A stretch of 64,000 nt of DNA from Protopterus annectens (GCF_019279795.1 NC_056739.1:11044968-11108967); one strand, 5' to 3'. Counted from the first letter of the stretch, positions 47,594 through 58,510 are shown. Program-made: numbers and translations. The notes: generated by a model from the letters alone, not told the origin.

Positions 47594-48346
47594 ATGGTGT
47601 TCAAACATGTAACATTGTGTTTAGAGATTCAGTATTTTACTGAATGTATACAAAGGGAAATTGTTCCGCAGGGCTTAAGAACGGCCAAATTCCCTAACTG
47701 TGTCATACCGGGGGATCCTTTATGTAAGGCACTAATTAAACTATATAATGACACGGGCGTGTCTATGATGAAACTGTTGGTAAAGCATTACGAGAAAGAG
47801 GTTGTATACCTGAGACAAAAAATAAAGGAAATGGATGATTTTATCAAAAATGCTAACAGTTACAAGCATTTATTGTCTCTTTATAGTGGCATTGAGGCTA
47901 AAGCGGACAAGCATCAAGCCACTATAATTAATAGAAAGCAAAATAAGCTTAGAAGGGACATTAGAGCTTATAACAACAACGTAGCTTATATAAGTACGGA
48001 GAATGCTGAAACAGATTTGAACTCTAAAATTGGAGAGAATGGGGAACAACTACCCTTGGCTAGGCATGTGGAATCGGAAGAAATTGAAGGTGAACCAAGT
48101 TCACATCTAGTACAGACTATCAATGTACAGTCTAATATAAACAAAACCAAAGGAACTGTTGCTTCAAAGACTGACAAAGTCGAAGCAACCATTACAAATT
48201 CTAGTTTTGCAGAAGTGGTGAATCAGGGTAATGCACAAGAAGATACCCCTTTTCACCAACACAAACCACAATGGAGAAGGACTACCAGGTGGTACAATTC
48301 CACACAGAAAAAAGGGGGGAAACAGAAAAACAAAAGGAAGTGGTAA
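47594..48346 (+). CDS. PLE#2 ORF1 protein, function unknown
   Basis: 250 aa from an ATG at 47594; the frame may extend upstream. The early region carries TECIQREIVPQGLRTAKFPN, shared with KECLRVNLVPKGLRVHKFPN of PLE#1 ORF1, then a helical, charged stretch (about residues 55-125, coiled-coil-like) and a Lys/Arg-rich C-terminus (TQKKGGKQKNKRKW). It ends 76 nt inside ORF2 in a different frame, so ORF2 may be made by reinitiation, frame slippage or its own start. No known enzymatic motif. Conservation between two diverged elements at the same place argues for a real role, perhaps RNA binding (inference from charge only). Confidence 0.8.
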   Translation: MVFKHVTLCLEIQYFTECIQREIVPQGLRTAKFPNCVIPGDPLCKALIKLYNDTGVSMMKLLVKHYEKEVVYLRQKIKEMDDFIKNANSYKHLLSLYSGIEAKADKHQATIINRKQNKLRRDIRAYNNNVAYISTENAETDLNSKIGENGEQLPLARHVESEEIEGEPSSHLVQTINVQSNINKTKGTVASKTDKVEATITNSSFAEVVNQGNAQEDTPFHQHKPQWRRTTRWYNSTQKKGGKQKNKRKW

Positions 48347-50664
48347 CGCCTCAAAATATGGACAAAGAATTTACACTGAATGTTGTAAATGTCAGTGATT
48401 TAAATTTGTCTGAAGATATGTATAACATTTTAACCAAAGGTTTTACATTTATTCCCTCCAACAAAGTGGAGTTGGGTAGATTACTTGTAGATTTCAGGTT
48501 ATTCCTACGAAAGTTAAATCTGAAGTATATTTTAAAGGATATTAACCAAGGAAACAGACAAGATAAAAATGTACCTAGTAGACCAAGTACTTGTAATCCT
48601 CCATTGGTTAATACACTGCATGTTTTTCAACATATATGTGAAACGGAATTTAAAAATATGAAAGTAAATGTGGAAAGTAACTTGACTGAAGCCGAGACCA
48701 ATGCATTAAAAAAACTTGCACAAACATCAGAAGTTAGAGTAATGAAGGCCGACAAAGGGGGTAAGATCATAGTTATGAACACTTGTGACTATGAGGAAGC
48801 CATATTAGAGATGTTAAATGATACAAACAGTTATCGAAAGGTCACATTAGAACTGATACAAATCAGTTTTAGAAGAATAGACACTTTACTGTTTGATATG
48901 TTTTGTCAGGAAGAATTGGAAAGGTCTGACTACGATTACTTGTCAATTGACAATCCAAGGATGGCAAAGTTTTTTGGCATACCCAAGTTACAAGCTAGTA
49001 CTACAAACATAACTTTTAGACCCATTATATCGGCCAAGCATTATAAAACTGAAAACATTTCCATTTGGTTGGATAGTTTGTTAAATCCCATAGCACAAAA
49101 GGCTGAGTTCTTTTTAAGAGATTCATGGCACTTGTTAGAAATCTTAGGAAAACTCGATCTGGCCTGGGAAGAAGTCAATTTTGCCACTCTGGATGTACGA
49201 AGTTTGTATACGTCAATTAGTCAAGAAGAAGGAATAGAATACATGAGGGATTATTTGACACAAAAAACAAACATCAAGGCTGTTCAAGTGAACACAATAT
49301 GTTCCTTGATGGAAATAGTTCTTGACAACAATTTCTTTTCCTTCAACAAGACGTATTACAAGCAAACATCTGGGGTGGCAATGGGGGCCAGAGTGGCACC
49401 AGCCTTCGCAAATATAGTAATGGCGAATTGGGAGCAGACTTATTTAAAAAGTCACCCCAATTTTGACAAGGTCAAACTATATTTGAGATACATAGATGAT
49501 TTGTTCTTTGTTTGGGCAGGCGAAAAGAGTGAATTTCTAGATATGACAAAAGATTTGAATGACACCACCAATTTTTTGTTTTTCAAACATAGTGGCTATG
49601 GTAAGGACATCAATTATTTGGACCTCAACCTTAAGATAAATTCCATCAATGGCCAAATTGAGAGTAGGATATACAGGAAGGCTTGTTTTGCAAATCAATA
49701 TTTGCACAAGGACAGCCTCCATCCAAATCACATGAAAAACAATGTCATTAAGGGTCAGATGATTAGATTGAGTAGACTAACATCAGAGGACATTGTTTTT
49801 AATGAAGAACTTGTGATTTTGAGGAAGTTATTTTTGGCTAGGGGTTACAAAAACAACAAATTGAAAAAGTTGGAACATCAAGTTGTAAAGTTAAGGAACA
49901 ATGTAGCCAAACCTATACTGTCTTCATTAGATCAGGCAGTTGGTCCTCCTGTGATTTTAGAAAAAATCAAAGATCACAATGGAAATTTGAGTGAGTTCTG
50001 TACAGCATTTCCATTACCCATTTCAAATGAAATTTGGTGCATCAAGAGCATCATAGAAAAGAATTGGAATATTATCTTAGGAAATAGGGATCTTACAGAA
50101 ACACTAGGGATTAGACCAAAGTTTACATACAAGATGGTCACAAACATCAAACAAGTTTTGGAGGTCACAAACAGGAGGACTGAAAAACCAACTAGGGGGA
50201 TTAGTTCCAAGAAAGGAAGTTTTTCGTGCAAAGACTGTAGACAATGTAGATTCATTAGCAACACTTCATTTGTGACTTTGAAGCATATGAAAAGAACTTT
50301 TTGGGCTCATGGTTATTTCAACTGCCACAGTGATCATGTTGTCTATTTAGCTTCTTGTTGTTCATGCGATAGTTTCTACGTTGGCAAAACCATTAGGGTT
50401 TTGAAACGTAGAATCTACGAACATACATTGGCCATCAAGAACAAAGATAAAAACAACTCACTAGCAAGACATGCACTGGTGTGCGAAGAATTTAAGAAAT
50501 TTGAATTTTTCGTACTAGACCAGGTTGAGAAGGGTGTTTTCAAAGGTGATGTCAATAATACACTAGAACAAAGGGAGACATTGTGGCAACTGATACTAGG
50601 AGCGGACCATTCACCAGGTTTAAATGAATCCATAAACATGAAATGCTTCTTACTATATAAATAG
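48271..50664 (+). CDS. PLE#2 reverse transcriptase with GIY-YIG endonuclease
   Basis: 797 aa, fully open. It copies the element RNA and nicks target DNA. RT blocks: RVMKADKGG (156-164), FGIPKLQ (235-241), RPIIS (250-254), TLDVRSLYTSI with catalytic D308 (306-316), GVAMGARVAPAFANI (368-382), YLRYIDDLFF with D409/D410 (404-413), NYLDLNLKI (448-456). A conserved HPNHMKNNVIKGQ segment (484-496) follows. The linker has a C-x2-C-x2-C knuckle (C653, C656, C659). The GIY-YIG domain runs VVY (690-692) to FYVG (702-705), with YEH (716-718), N729, H733 and a C-terminal E-rich helix (766-772). The RT is of the telomerase-like Penelope type. The ATG at 48271 overlaps ORF1; PLE#1 has the same arrangement. 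The last codons lie inside the right inverted repeat. Clade within PLEs not assigned. Confidence 0.95.
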   Translation: MEKDYQVVQFHTEKRGETEKQKEVVTPQNMDKEFTLNVVNVSDLNLSEDMYNILTKGFTFIPSNKVELGRLLVDFRLFLRKLNLKYILKDINQGNRQDKNVPSRPSTCNPPLVNTLHVFQHICETEFKNMKVNVESNLTEAETNALKKLAQTSEVRVMKADKGGKIIVMNTCDYEEAILEMLNDTNSYRKVTLELIQISFRRIDTLLFDMFCQEELERSDYDYLSIDNPRMAKFFGIPKLQASTTNITFRPIISAKHYKTENISIWLDSLLNPIAQKAEFFLRDSWHLLEILGKLDLAWEEVNFATLDVRSLYTSISQEEGIEYMRDYLTQKTNIKAVQVNTICSLMEIVLDNNFFSFNKTYYKQTSGVAMGARVAPAFANIVMANWEQTYLKSHPNFDKVKLYLRYIDDLFFVWAGEKSEFLDMTKDLNDTTNFLFFKHSGYGKDINYLDLNLKINSINGQIESRIYRKACFANQYLHKDSLHPNHMKNNVIKGQMIRLSRLTSEDIVFNEELVILRKLFLARGYKNNKLKKLEHQVVKLRNNVAKPILSSLDQAVGPPVILEKIKDHNGNLSEFCTAFPLPISNEIWCIKSIIEKNWNIILGNRDLTETLGIRPKFTYKMVTNIKQVLEVTNRRTEKPTRGISSKKGSFSCKDCRQCRFISNTSFVTLKHMKRTFWAHGYFNCHSDHVVYLASCCSCDSFYVGKTIRVLKRRIYEHTLAIKNKDKNNSLARHALVCEEFKKFEFFVLDQVEKGVFKGDVNNTLEQRETLWQLILGADHSPGLNESINMKCFLLYK

Positions 50665-51662
50665 GTATCAGATGTATCACAGGCCAGTACATTGACTAAA
50701 GTCTCTTAAGGCCAAATATTTTTTAGGCATATGGAGTTCGTCATGGGACAGTCATGTACTGTCTGGACATTGTGGTTTTAAGATCTAAAGAAAGTTGGTG
50801 AACGGAGAAACACATTTTGGTAAGAGGATAACTAGACATCCATGAGCAGGGGTGTTTTGGCTATATTAAACCTGGGTTTGGACACCTAGGTTAGTCAAAA
50901 GCAATACTGGGTAGAATAGTCGAATCACATCAAGTAGACATTCTATTGGAGGGTAGTCTGGCACTATTTCCATACCAAGGATAGAGACAACAAATGTAGT
51001 GACAAGGAACACACACGTTTAATGAATAATTTAAAAAGGATAGTTTAAAAATTTAGGTGAATCATATTGGTACAAGAACTGTTTTTGACAAATGTAAACA
51101 TTGCGTTTTGCATGTGACGTTTCGCAATGATATGAATGGAGTTGTTTGACAATGAATTTTGCATTTTGTATGTCAATATTCAGATTTTCATTATAGAAGT
51201 ATATGGAATTAGATATGTATTTAATATTTGTTTTGTATTGATTTTTTTATATATTGTGGACTACAGAATGGTTTTGTAATGTTTTTAAGAAAGTATGACA
51301 GTTTTATGTAAAATGAGTGACAAAAAAGTCAGTATTTCTTTCATTTTGCGACTTTATTTGTCAGGTTTGATGATAGCTTACATCCGATGTTTTCAAACAA
51401 GCAGATAAAAAGAAAAAATACACTAAATATAATGTATAGTTAAGAAGATAATAACATTTATGGCATCAACTGCATTTATTTATTGTTACAAATAGTTTTT
51501 ACTGCTGATAGAAAAAGTCAATTGATGACATCATTTCCTGTATGTACTTTATAAAAGACACAAGCATGAGGGGGCTTGTTGTCTTTGTTTCTGAAGAAGT
51601 TCACGGAAAATAAAGTGAAAGAAAGCGCAAGTTTTTATTGCCTCTATTGTGGATTATTCTAC
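50644..51662 (+). repeat. PLE#2 right inverted terminal repeat
   Basis: 1019 bp, starting inside the last codons of ORF2. Near its 3' end lies TTTCTGAAGAAGTTCACGG followed by AATAAAGTGAAAG, then TATTGCCTCTATTGTGGATT at the border. Confidence 0.95.
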
Positions 51663-51677
51663 GTTGATTACTTTAAA
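51660..51677. repeat. Target-site duplication of PLE#2 (right)
   Basis: TACGTTGATTACTTTAAA, matching 46352-46369. Confidence 0.85.
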
Positions 51678-52060
51678 TACAAAACTAAATTGTAAACTGT
51701 TGTGTTAAATGCATACAAGTTTTAAGGCTGCTGGGGAGGCACTACTTATTTGCTTCAAATAGTTTTTAACTATTTTCATTGAACTGCTTGCCATGAAGCT
51801 TTCATTTCTCTCAGCAGCGAGTGCTCAACTCTCTCATGATTAATTTCTTTCACCAACAGACAGCCTGTCTCCATGTAAAAGCAGCCAGCAACTAGAAAAA
51901 AAAAAAACAGCAACTTGTAGATGCATGGTACAAGCATTGTAAATTTCACTCAAAACACAATGTGCAGACTTCCACTAGCAAAGTACCTGCACCTGCAGAT
52001 TTCTAGTCTCCAAATGAGAGCATTTACTAGTGGAAAAAAAACAAGCTAATAACATTACAG
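51663..52060 (-). mobile_element. L1/Tx1-like LINE copy A, outer 5' UTR
   Basis: On the minus strand this aligns with 58930-59330 of LINE copy B: CTTTTACATGGAGACAGG against TTTTTACATGGAGATGAAC, TGAGTGAAATTTACAA in both, and CTCCCCAGCAGCCTTAA in both. It continues the 5' UTR seen at 46369-45860 on the far side of PLE#2. Confidence 0.75.
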
Positions 52061-53242
52061 ATGGAAGGAATGTACTATTTATCCCACCTTACTTCATTTT
52101 GTGTTTTTTAAGCCAATTTGCTTATAAAACATTGTGGCTTAACAAAGAACATAAATGTAGACACCCACCACTTTAAAAACAAGGAACACTGTTTTAATTC
52201 CACATATTTGATTAATACACATTTACAACCCACCCAACCCCAGCAGGCCAAGATCACTTGTACAGCCCACCCAACCCCCAGCAACCCAATCAAACTATAT
52301 TGACTTAAACTTGATTCTACCAAGCTTTCCATATCTTGTTACAATCTACAGACTTTATATCTTGCAAATAACTTTAATATCTTTAACATAGACAACAGTC
52401 ACTAATAAGACTTCCCTGCATCACATTTAAAATATACTTGACTTCACACTATACCAAACTGCTTTACAGTATAGCAAGCAGTTTACATCATGATTGTTTT
52501 TATACAAAAAATGATTTACTTACAGTTACTTAATTCCTTTTAGGTGACCTTCTAAGCATTAATCAAGTATTGTATATGCTTTACAGTTCACCCACCAGTT
52601 TAACATTTTCAACAAAATTCCAGTCTATCTCTGCCACTTTTACTTGCAAAGCCATATTTCACGTCTACTTCTATATCTGATTGGAGTGGTGCTTTACAGT
52701 CTCCAGTTTATTCGCTAATTTCAGTGTTGATGATCTTTTTCCTGATCATAGCCATCTCCTCAACCAGTCTCTGAGCCATGTCCAAGGTTCTCTTGATTTT
52801 GCTAGTCAGCTTGTGTGCCTTTTTATGAATCTCAAGCATTTTCATTTACAACAATGGGACATGTTACACTAGCAATGTTTCTCTATAGGCTTTACTGTCA
52901 CAAGAATAAAAAAGCAGAGTCACCTTCTGCTTGCTGACTTGCTCTTTGGTATACAACAGATTTTTGTATTCACCCCTTAGCCTTACTTGCATCAAAAAAT
53001 GTCATTGGTCCTCCAGGAAAAATGGTCTGAAAACACCTGGATATAACAGCCTGAATCTTACACCTTCCTCCCGCCATTTCCCGATTGCTGGGATAAACTT
53101 GATTATCCACTGTACACCAGGCAAAAGGGAAGCATTTTGCACAAAATCTCTGTTATCTCCAGTTTTAATGCTTTTTCTTTCTGTCCCAATTGTCAGGAAA
53201 CACTGTTTCTGCTGGTATGAATGCATCCATACTAATATAAGT
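52061..53242. other. unassigned
   Basis: No gene recognised. Frames at 52681-52872 and 52931-53269 show no family features. A short imperfect duplication CAGCCCACCCAACCCC lies near 52226 and 52263. Confidence 0.4.
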
Positions 53243-53597
53243 TGTGATGCCCCTGCACTGGCCCAGTAATCAAGGAGCCTCAATCCTCACCACTGGCAAC
53301 AGTGGGAAATGTACACACTGGGAGGATGACAAGTACACACCCAGTAAAGTGCAATTTTCCTTAAGAGCACACATTGATCAGTCAGTCTGGGGCTGGTTTC
53401 TCCCTCTTTCTCCAGATCCCCAATAAGACTCCCCACGGGTACAGCTATAGGGTTGAGATCTCAGCTGAGTGAACAAACCAAGATCTCCAGTAACCTCTCT
53501 GTCCAACCAATACTTCATGTCCCTGCCCAAGTTGCTGACACACATACTCCTTGAGATTTGATTTATATATAAGCACACACACACACAAACACACACA

Positions 53598-53676
<79 letters not shown>

Positions 53677-54776
53677 ACACACCTGGGAAAGGCTGGCACA
53701 GGTTTACTAGCTATATCCCCTTCTGCCCAGACTATAAGGTAGCTTTCACTGCCACCAGCCAACTCTTATCAGCTACTTTAAGGCCCATAGCAAAGGGTGT
53801 CCAATCCCACTGTGTAATGTTACTATTAATCCAAATTGTAGTCTGACTAATAGCAAGACTATTTAGGAGTGGCCTGTACAGTGTCACCAAATAGATATGC
53901 AAGTACACTAAGAGCTTAAATATCTCTACACAGACCAGCCACAATTTAAAGGTTTAAATATATTTAATAATAAATAATGCAAGAACAATACTCAGTAAGT
54001 AATCAGTTACATCAGATTTCAAAATCACAGAAAATATTTAAAACAACATTGCAGGAGAGTTTCAAATAAATAAATAAAAAAACATCTAAGCTACACTTTA
54101 CTATATTCCTATCAGAATCTAAAAGAGTTACTATGCCCTAAAAGCTTATTTATAGCAAGGCAACTGCAGAGGTGAGTGGATGTTTCCTGGTCAAAGACAA
54201 AATACAACATGCACTGTGTCTCTCCGACAGAGTTCTTAAATTAATATCAAATATTGCTGTTGGGTTAGCTTGGATGACATCACTTTTTGTCACCTGACTC
54301 TCAGTTCGCAAGCTAAACCCCCATTGTCAGAAGCTAACAGAATTTAGCATCTCTCTATAAAAAATGCATATCTCTCAGATGTTTGCAGATACTGGAAGTC
54401 ATATAACAATAAAACACTTCTACTTCTCAAACCTAGTCATTACTTCTCTTTCAAGGCAATACAACACACTTCCAGCTCTAGACATTGCAATGCACTGAAA
54501 CTGATAGATAACCTCTTCTGTTTATAGCCTAGTAATTATAAAAAAATTAATTTCAACTATTTTCTCTGAATTTTTTCAAGTTAACCTCCTGTGTTCAATT
54601 TTCCATTAAGCATACACATCTAAACAGTCACAATAGTGCAGGTACATTTCTGTTCTATTCCAATTACATTTTAGCTCAGTACTGTACACACACACTTCTG
54701 TATAAATCATATCAATATTCACAAATGACATAGAATTATTTACAAAATTCCCAACAGCTGGGCAGGCAGTGTGACA
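53243..54776 (-). repeat. 3' LTR of the Gmr1-like fossil
   Basis: 1534 bp. On the minus strand it starts TGTCACACTGCC next to the polypurine tract and ends GGGGCATCACA, so it has TG...CA ends. A (CA)n array lies inside (53571-53682). A related LTR is at 61470-62927. Confidence 0.8.
53571..53682. repeat. (CA)n microsatellite in the LTR
   Basis: About 110 bp of CA. The related LTR at 61470 has CA at about 61723-61767, near the corresponding position. Confidence 0.95.
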
Positions 54777-54797
54777 TTTCTTCCCCCTCCCCCCGTA
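54777..54797 (-). other. Polypurine tract of the Gmr1-like fossil
   Basis: Minus strand GGGGGGAGGGGGAAGAAA directly before the LTR start. Confidence 0.8.
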
Positions 54798-55070
54798 AAC
54801 TCAAGCCAGTTTTTCAAGTGTCCCTTCAGAAACTCTGCTTGAGAGGGTTGACTGTCTGGGAATACCTTACCCCATTCCTTGTCTTGAGACCCCATCTGCA
54901 TTGGCATTGCTAATGCCACTGCAGTGCTTCACTGTTGTATCATATGCCTGCAACCCTAGACTCCACCTTAGTAAATTCTCATTTTGCTGGCTGGCTCATT
55001 GTAGCCATGTTAAGGGATTGTGATCTGTAACTACAGTGAATTTCCTTCCATACAGATAAGGCTGAAGTTT

Positions 55071-56004
55071 CTACAGTGCCCAAACTATGGCTAGACATTC
55101 CTTTTCTACAGATGCATAGCATTCCTCCCTGGGTTGGAGCCTATGGCTGAGATGTACCACTTGGTGCTCTTCGCCCTTTGAGGTAACCTGGCTGAGTACA
55201 GCCCCCACCCCATGGATTGAAGCATCCACCTGAACAACATATTCTTTGCTGTAATCTGAACTGGCTAACACAGGGGGTACTCCCAAAGCTCCTTTAAGCT
55301 TCTGGAATGCCTGCTCACATGTTGGGGTCCACACTACCCTATCTGGCCTGTTTTTCCTTGTCAGGTCTGTGAAGGGAACAACTATGGTACTATAACTGGG
55401 GACAAACTTTCTATAGTACCTTGCTGTCCCTAGGAATGCCTACACCGGCTTTTTTGGTAACGGGGTCAGCCATGCCTGAATGGCTTCCACTTTGGCAGGT
55501 TCTGTCCTGATCTTACCACTCCCCACTCTATGTCCCAGGTTGGAGACTTCTACCATACCCAACTGACACTTACTAGGCTTAATGGTCAACCCTGCCCTCT
55601 GTAGTCTGTCCAGCACCTCCCTGACATGCTGAAACTGCTCTTGCTAGGAATGGCTCTAGATGTCAATATCATCTAGGTAAGCAAGGGCAAAATCTCCTGC
55701 TCCTGCTAGAATATGAACTACCAGCCTCTGGACAGTTGCTGGGGCATTTTTCATCCCAAAGGGCATCTTTGTGAATTCATACAAGCCAAAAGGAGTAACA
55801 AAGGCTGACCTCTCTGTAGCACTGGGAGTCAAGGGCACCTGCCAATAACCCTTGGTAAGATCAATAGTGGTAAGATACTTAGCCCCACCCAGCTGGTCTA
55901 GGGCTTCATCTGTCCTAAGCATGGGATAAGCATCTGACTCTGTGTGACTATTTAATTTCCTGTAGTCCACACAGAACATGGTGCTGCCATCCTTCTTTGG
56001 CACC
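55071..56004 (-). pseudogene. RT and RNase H region of the Gmr1-like fossil
   Basis: RT blocks LMLVPKKDGSTMFCVDYRKL, TIDLTKGYWQVPL, FGLYEFTKMPFGMKNAPA and LAYLDDIDI (56004-55656). RNase H block VVQVDASIHGVGAVLSQ (55334-55071). It is the last coding part before the LTR. Broken. Confidence 0.85.
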
Positions 56005-56440
56005 AACATTAAAACACATTTCATATTTAATTTAATTGTGCCTTATAGGAAACTTCAAGCCATCTAGTCCCTAATATGTTTTAATTTTAAAATACATGCA
56101 CATATTATGGGCTAGATGGTTTGAAGTGTCCTATAAGGCACAATTAAATTAAATATGAGATGTGTTTTAATGTTTTAAATGTTTTACAATGTCAGTCAAA
56201 CATAATATGAGTGAGTTTCATTCATTTATTTATTTACGTACTTATTTTTTGATAAATTATGTAGTGTGTTTTTAAGGTGTAATTAAGTGATTCATGTGAC
56301 ATCATTAAGCAATGGTATTTAAGGGCTGGGTTTGTAATGAAATTTGTTCTGATGAAGTCTCTTGAAGGAGAAGAAAGCACTTAACCGTTACCAATAAAGT
56401 TTGGCATTTATTTGCAACTCCTTTTGTCTCACCTGATTTG
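56005..56440 (+). mobile_element. PLE-like terminal fragment with inverted 5' extension
   Basis: 56005-56080 (AACATTAAAACACATTTCAT, then TTGTGCCTTATAGG) is inverted at about 56100-56174, giving a ~170-bp foldback. A plus-strand tail follows: GTGACATCATTAAGCAATGG, TCTGATGAAGTCTC, GAAGAAAGCAC and AATAAAGTTTGGC. Order and landmarks match the 3' end of PLE#2 (GATGACATCATTTCC, TCTGAAGAAGTTC, GAAAGAAAGCGC). I read it as a truncated PLE inserted in the Gmr1-like fossil. Outer borders are approximate. Confidence 0.6.
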
Positions 56441-57301
56441 GAGCTGTGAGCTGTTGTGGTTTGAAGTTCTGACATAAAATTGGCATATCTGTCAGTCAGT
56501 ATTTCTTTTGGGAAACCTAACCTGCTGAAAATCTCTAACAAAGCATTTGCCACCTTTACTGCCTCAATGGAAGACAATGCCACTGCCTCAGGGTATCTGA
56601 TAGCATAATCTACTACCACTAGGATATACTTCTTCCCTGTGGAAGTTGGGGTACTCAGAGGCCCCACAATATCCATAGCTACCCTCTGAAATGACTTATC
56701 AATCACAGACAAAGGCATCAAAGGAGCTTTCAACTTGTCTCCTGCCTAGCCTACCTTTTGGCACTGCTCACAGGTCCTGCAGTACCCTGTTACATCTCTA
56801 GAAATCCCAGGCCTAATAAAAGTTCTGCATAATATGTCTCTTGGTATGCTTTATCCCAATATGACCTTCAAAGGGAATATCATGGGCTATGGCTAGGAGT
56901 GCCAGATGGTAGGCTCTGGGCACTACCAACTGCTGTATTCTCTCACCCTCTAGCCCTCCATCAGAGGTCCACTCTCTATACAGTAGCCCTTTGTCCCAGT
57001 ATACAAATTCCCCTTTCCCTTGAGAATCAGGTGCCTCACTGGTTACCTCAGTCAGGCTTTGTAATTTAGAGTCTGAGACCTGAGCCTGTCTCAACTCTCT
57101 CTTTGCAACCCTTTCCAGCTCCTCTTCCACAGGAATTCTGGTATTCTCTGACAGCGGTGCCTCACTGTCAGCCTGGGTAGTACTACTCACCTCTGCCCTT
57201 GCAGTCAATCTGTCCAAGGGAACATCAGTACCCACAAGTAGCTGTGGCTCACCTTCAGTCTTACTGCTACAGGGTAGCTTCCTTCCTGAAGTAACCACCA
57301 C
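56441..57301 (-). pseudogene. Integrase region of the Gmr1-like fossil
   Basis: A zinc-binding N-terminal part (HDIPFEGHIGIKHTKRHI block) followed by the catalytic core start (FQRVAMDIVGPLSTPT, ILVVVDYAIRYPEA, GFPKEILTD). It lies between protease and RT. Broken. Confidence 0.85.
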
Positions 57302-57798
57302 ACCAGTCCTGGCTGCAAGTGTGCGGTCTGTCTGGATCTCCCCAGGCTACCAGACCCACATGCTTCACTGCATGTAACTGCATGAACACAAGGTACTGCA
57401 GTATCAAAATCATTCTCTATCAGGACATCTGCAGGGATTTCCTCAAACACACCTACTTGCTTGCTTCCTTTTCCACCCTCCCAGTCAAGGTGAACCCTAG
57501 CCAAAGGTATTTGGAATGTGGTCCCTACTAAAGCTCTAACTGGAGTAGACTGCCAAAACAAGTAGTGCTCCTCTTTAACCATTGCAGGTTTCACAATGGT
57601 TAGGTCAGAGGCTGTGTCTATCTTAGCAGTGGCCTCGTTCCCATTCACTAAGATAGGATATAACATCTTGTAGTAGTTTGGTACCATTGTTGTACTGAGA
57701 CAACTTACTGCTGACATTTTGTCTTCCCATTTACTGGGTCTCCCACCTTTTGTTCCCCACCTTGCCTCCATGGAGTTACATGGCCCCACTGGTTGCAT
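57302..57798 (-). pseudogene. Protease region of the Gmr1-like fossil
   Basis: A retropepsin-like segment with AKIDTASDLTIV, downstream of gag. Broken. Confidence 0.65.
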
Positions 57799-58510
57799 TT
57801 AAAACATTTAACCCTTGGTCCTGGATGTGTAGCTGGACTAGTGGCTTCCCCTACTACTGATGGACTCTGTTGTGGCAGTCTGGGCTGCCCACCATGGGTT
57901 CCCTTAGACCCATGAGCAGCAGTGGGTGTCCCTTTCCTGTGCAGTGATGCCCTGCTTGCTAGGTATAGGTCTCCCTTCTTCCACAACTCATCTGCAGTAT
58001 TGCATTGTCTATCAGCTAACCAAATTATCATGTCCTCAGGCAAAGTGTTAATGGCTTATTCCCTCAGCAAAAGGTCTGCCAGTCCCTCAAAAGTGGTGAC
58101 ATGACATCCACTCACCCACATATGAAAATAAGTGCTTAGTTCAGCATTATATTCACATACACTTTCATCTGCCTTGTGCCTGTGCTCACAAAACTTTTTC
58201 CTATAAGCTTCAGGTGTTAACTTAAAATATTCCAACAAACAATTTTGACTGTATTATAATTTAAGCAATCAGTATTAGACAATTTAGAAACAGCAGTTAT
58301 AGCTTTACCATGGAGTAAGGGGGTCAGGAACCATACCCAGAGCCCTTGGTCAACATTATACTGTTTATAGACCCTTTCAAACATATGAATGAAGCTATCA
58401 AAATTATCCACCTCTGTAAATTGTGGAAAAATATACTGACCTTTTTTGCTTCTGGGGCTCGGTTACTCCATTCCCCATTACCTCCATGTTTAGAAGGACT
58501 TTTGTTCATT
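57705..58510 (-). pseudogene. gag region of the Gmr1-like fossil, SCAN-like
   Basis: Contains a SCAN-like helical block (EAYRKKFCEHRHKADESV, 58238-58056) and a CCHC knuckle (CFKCNQWGH, about 57800). The vertebrate SCAN domain is thought to derive from Gmr1-like gag. Broken. Confidence 0.75.

Larger units (their letters stand above)
46370..51662 (+). mobile_element. Penelope-like element PLE#2, apparently whole
   Basis: A 5.3-kb element on the plus strand: 62-bp extra segment (46370-46431), left inverted arm (46432-47460), ORF1 (47594-48346), ORF2 (48271-50664) and right arm (50644-51662). Both ORFs are open. The arms match inverted with about 1% mismatches by eye, plus a longer T tract in the left arm (46682-46699). 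Penelope-like elements are known for terminal repeats that may be direct or inverted and for variable target duplications. It lies in the 5' UTR of LINE copy A. Near-identical arms and open ORFs suggest a recent insertion. Confidence 0.92.
53243..58510 (-). mobile_element. Ty3/gypsy fossil, Gmr1-like (broken)
   Basis: Minus strand: gag with a SCAN-like segment, protease, integrase (zinc region then core), RT, RNase H, polypurine tract, 1.5-kb LTR. Integrase upstream of RT is the known hallmark of the Gmr1-like group. Only the 3' LTR is next to the internal part. The coding region is broken (perhaps ten breaks) and is interrupted between integrase and RT by a ~430-bp PLE-like insertion (56005-56440). 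Confidence 0.8.

Noticed and set aside
46432-51662. PLE#2 as a DNA transposon with long terminal inverted repeats
   Set aside because: The internal protein is a reverse transcriptase with GIY-YIG endonuclease, and the duplication is 15-18 bp. No transposase is present.
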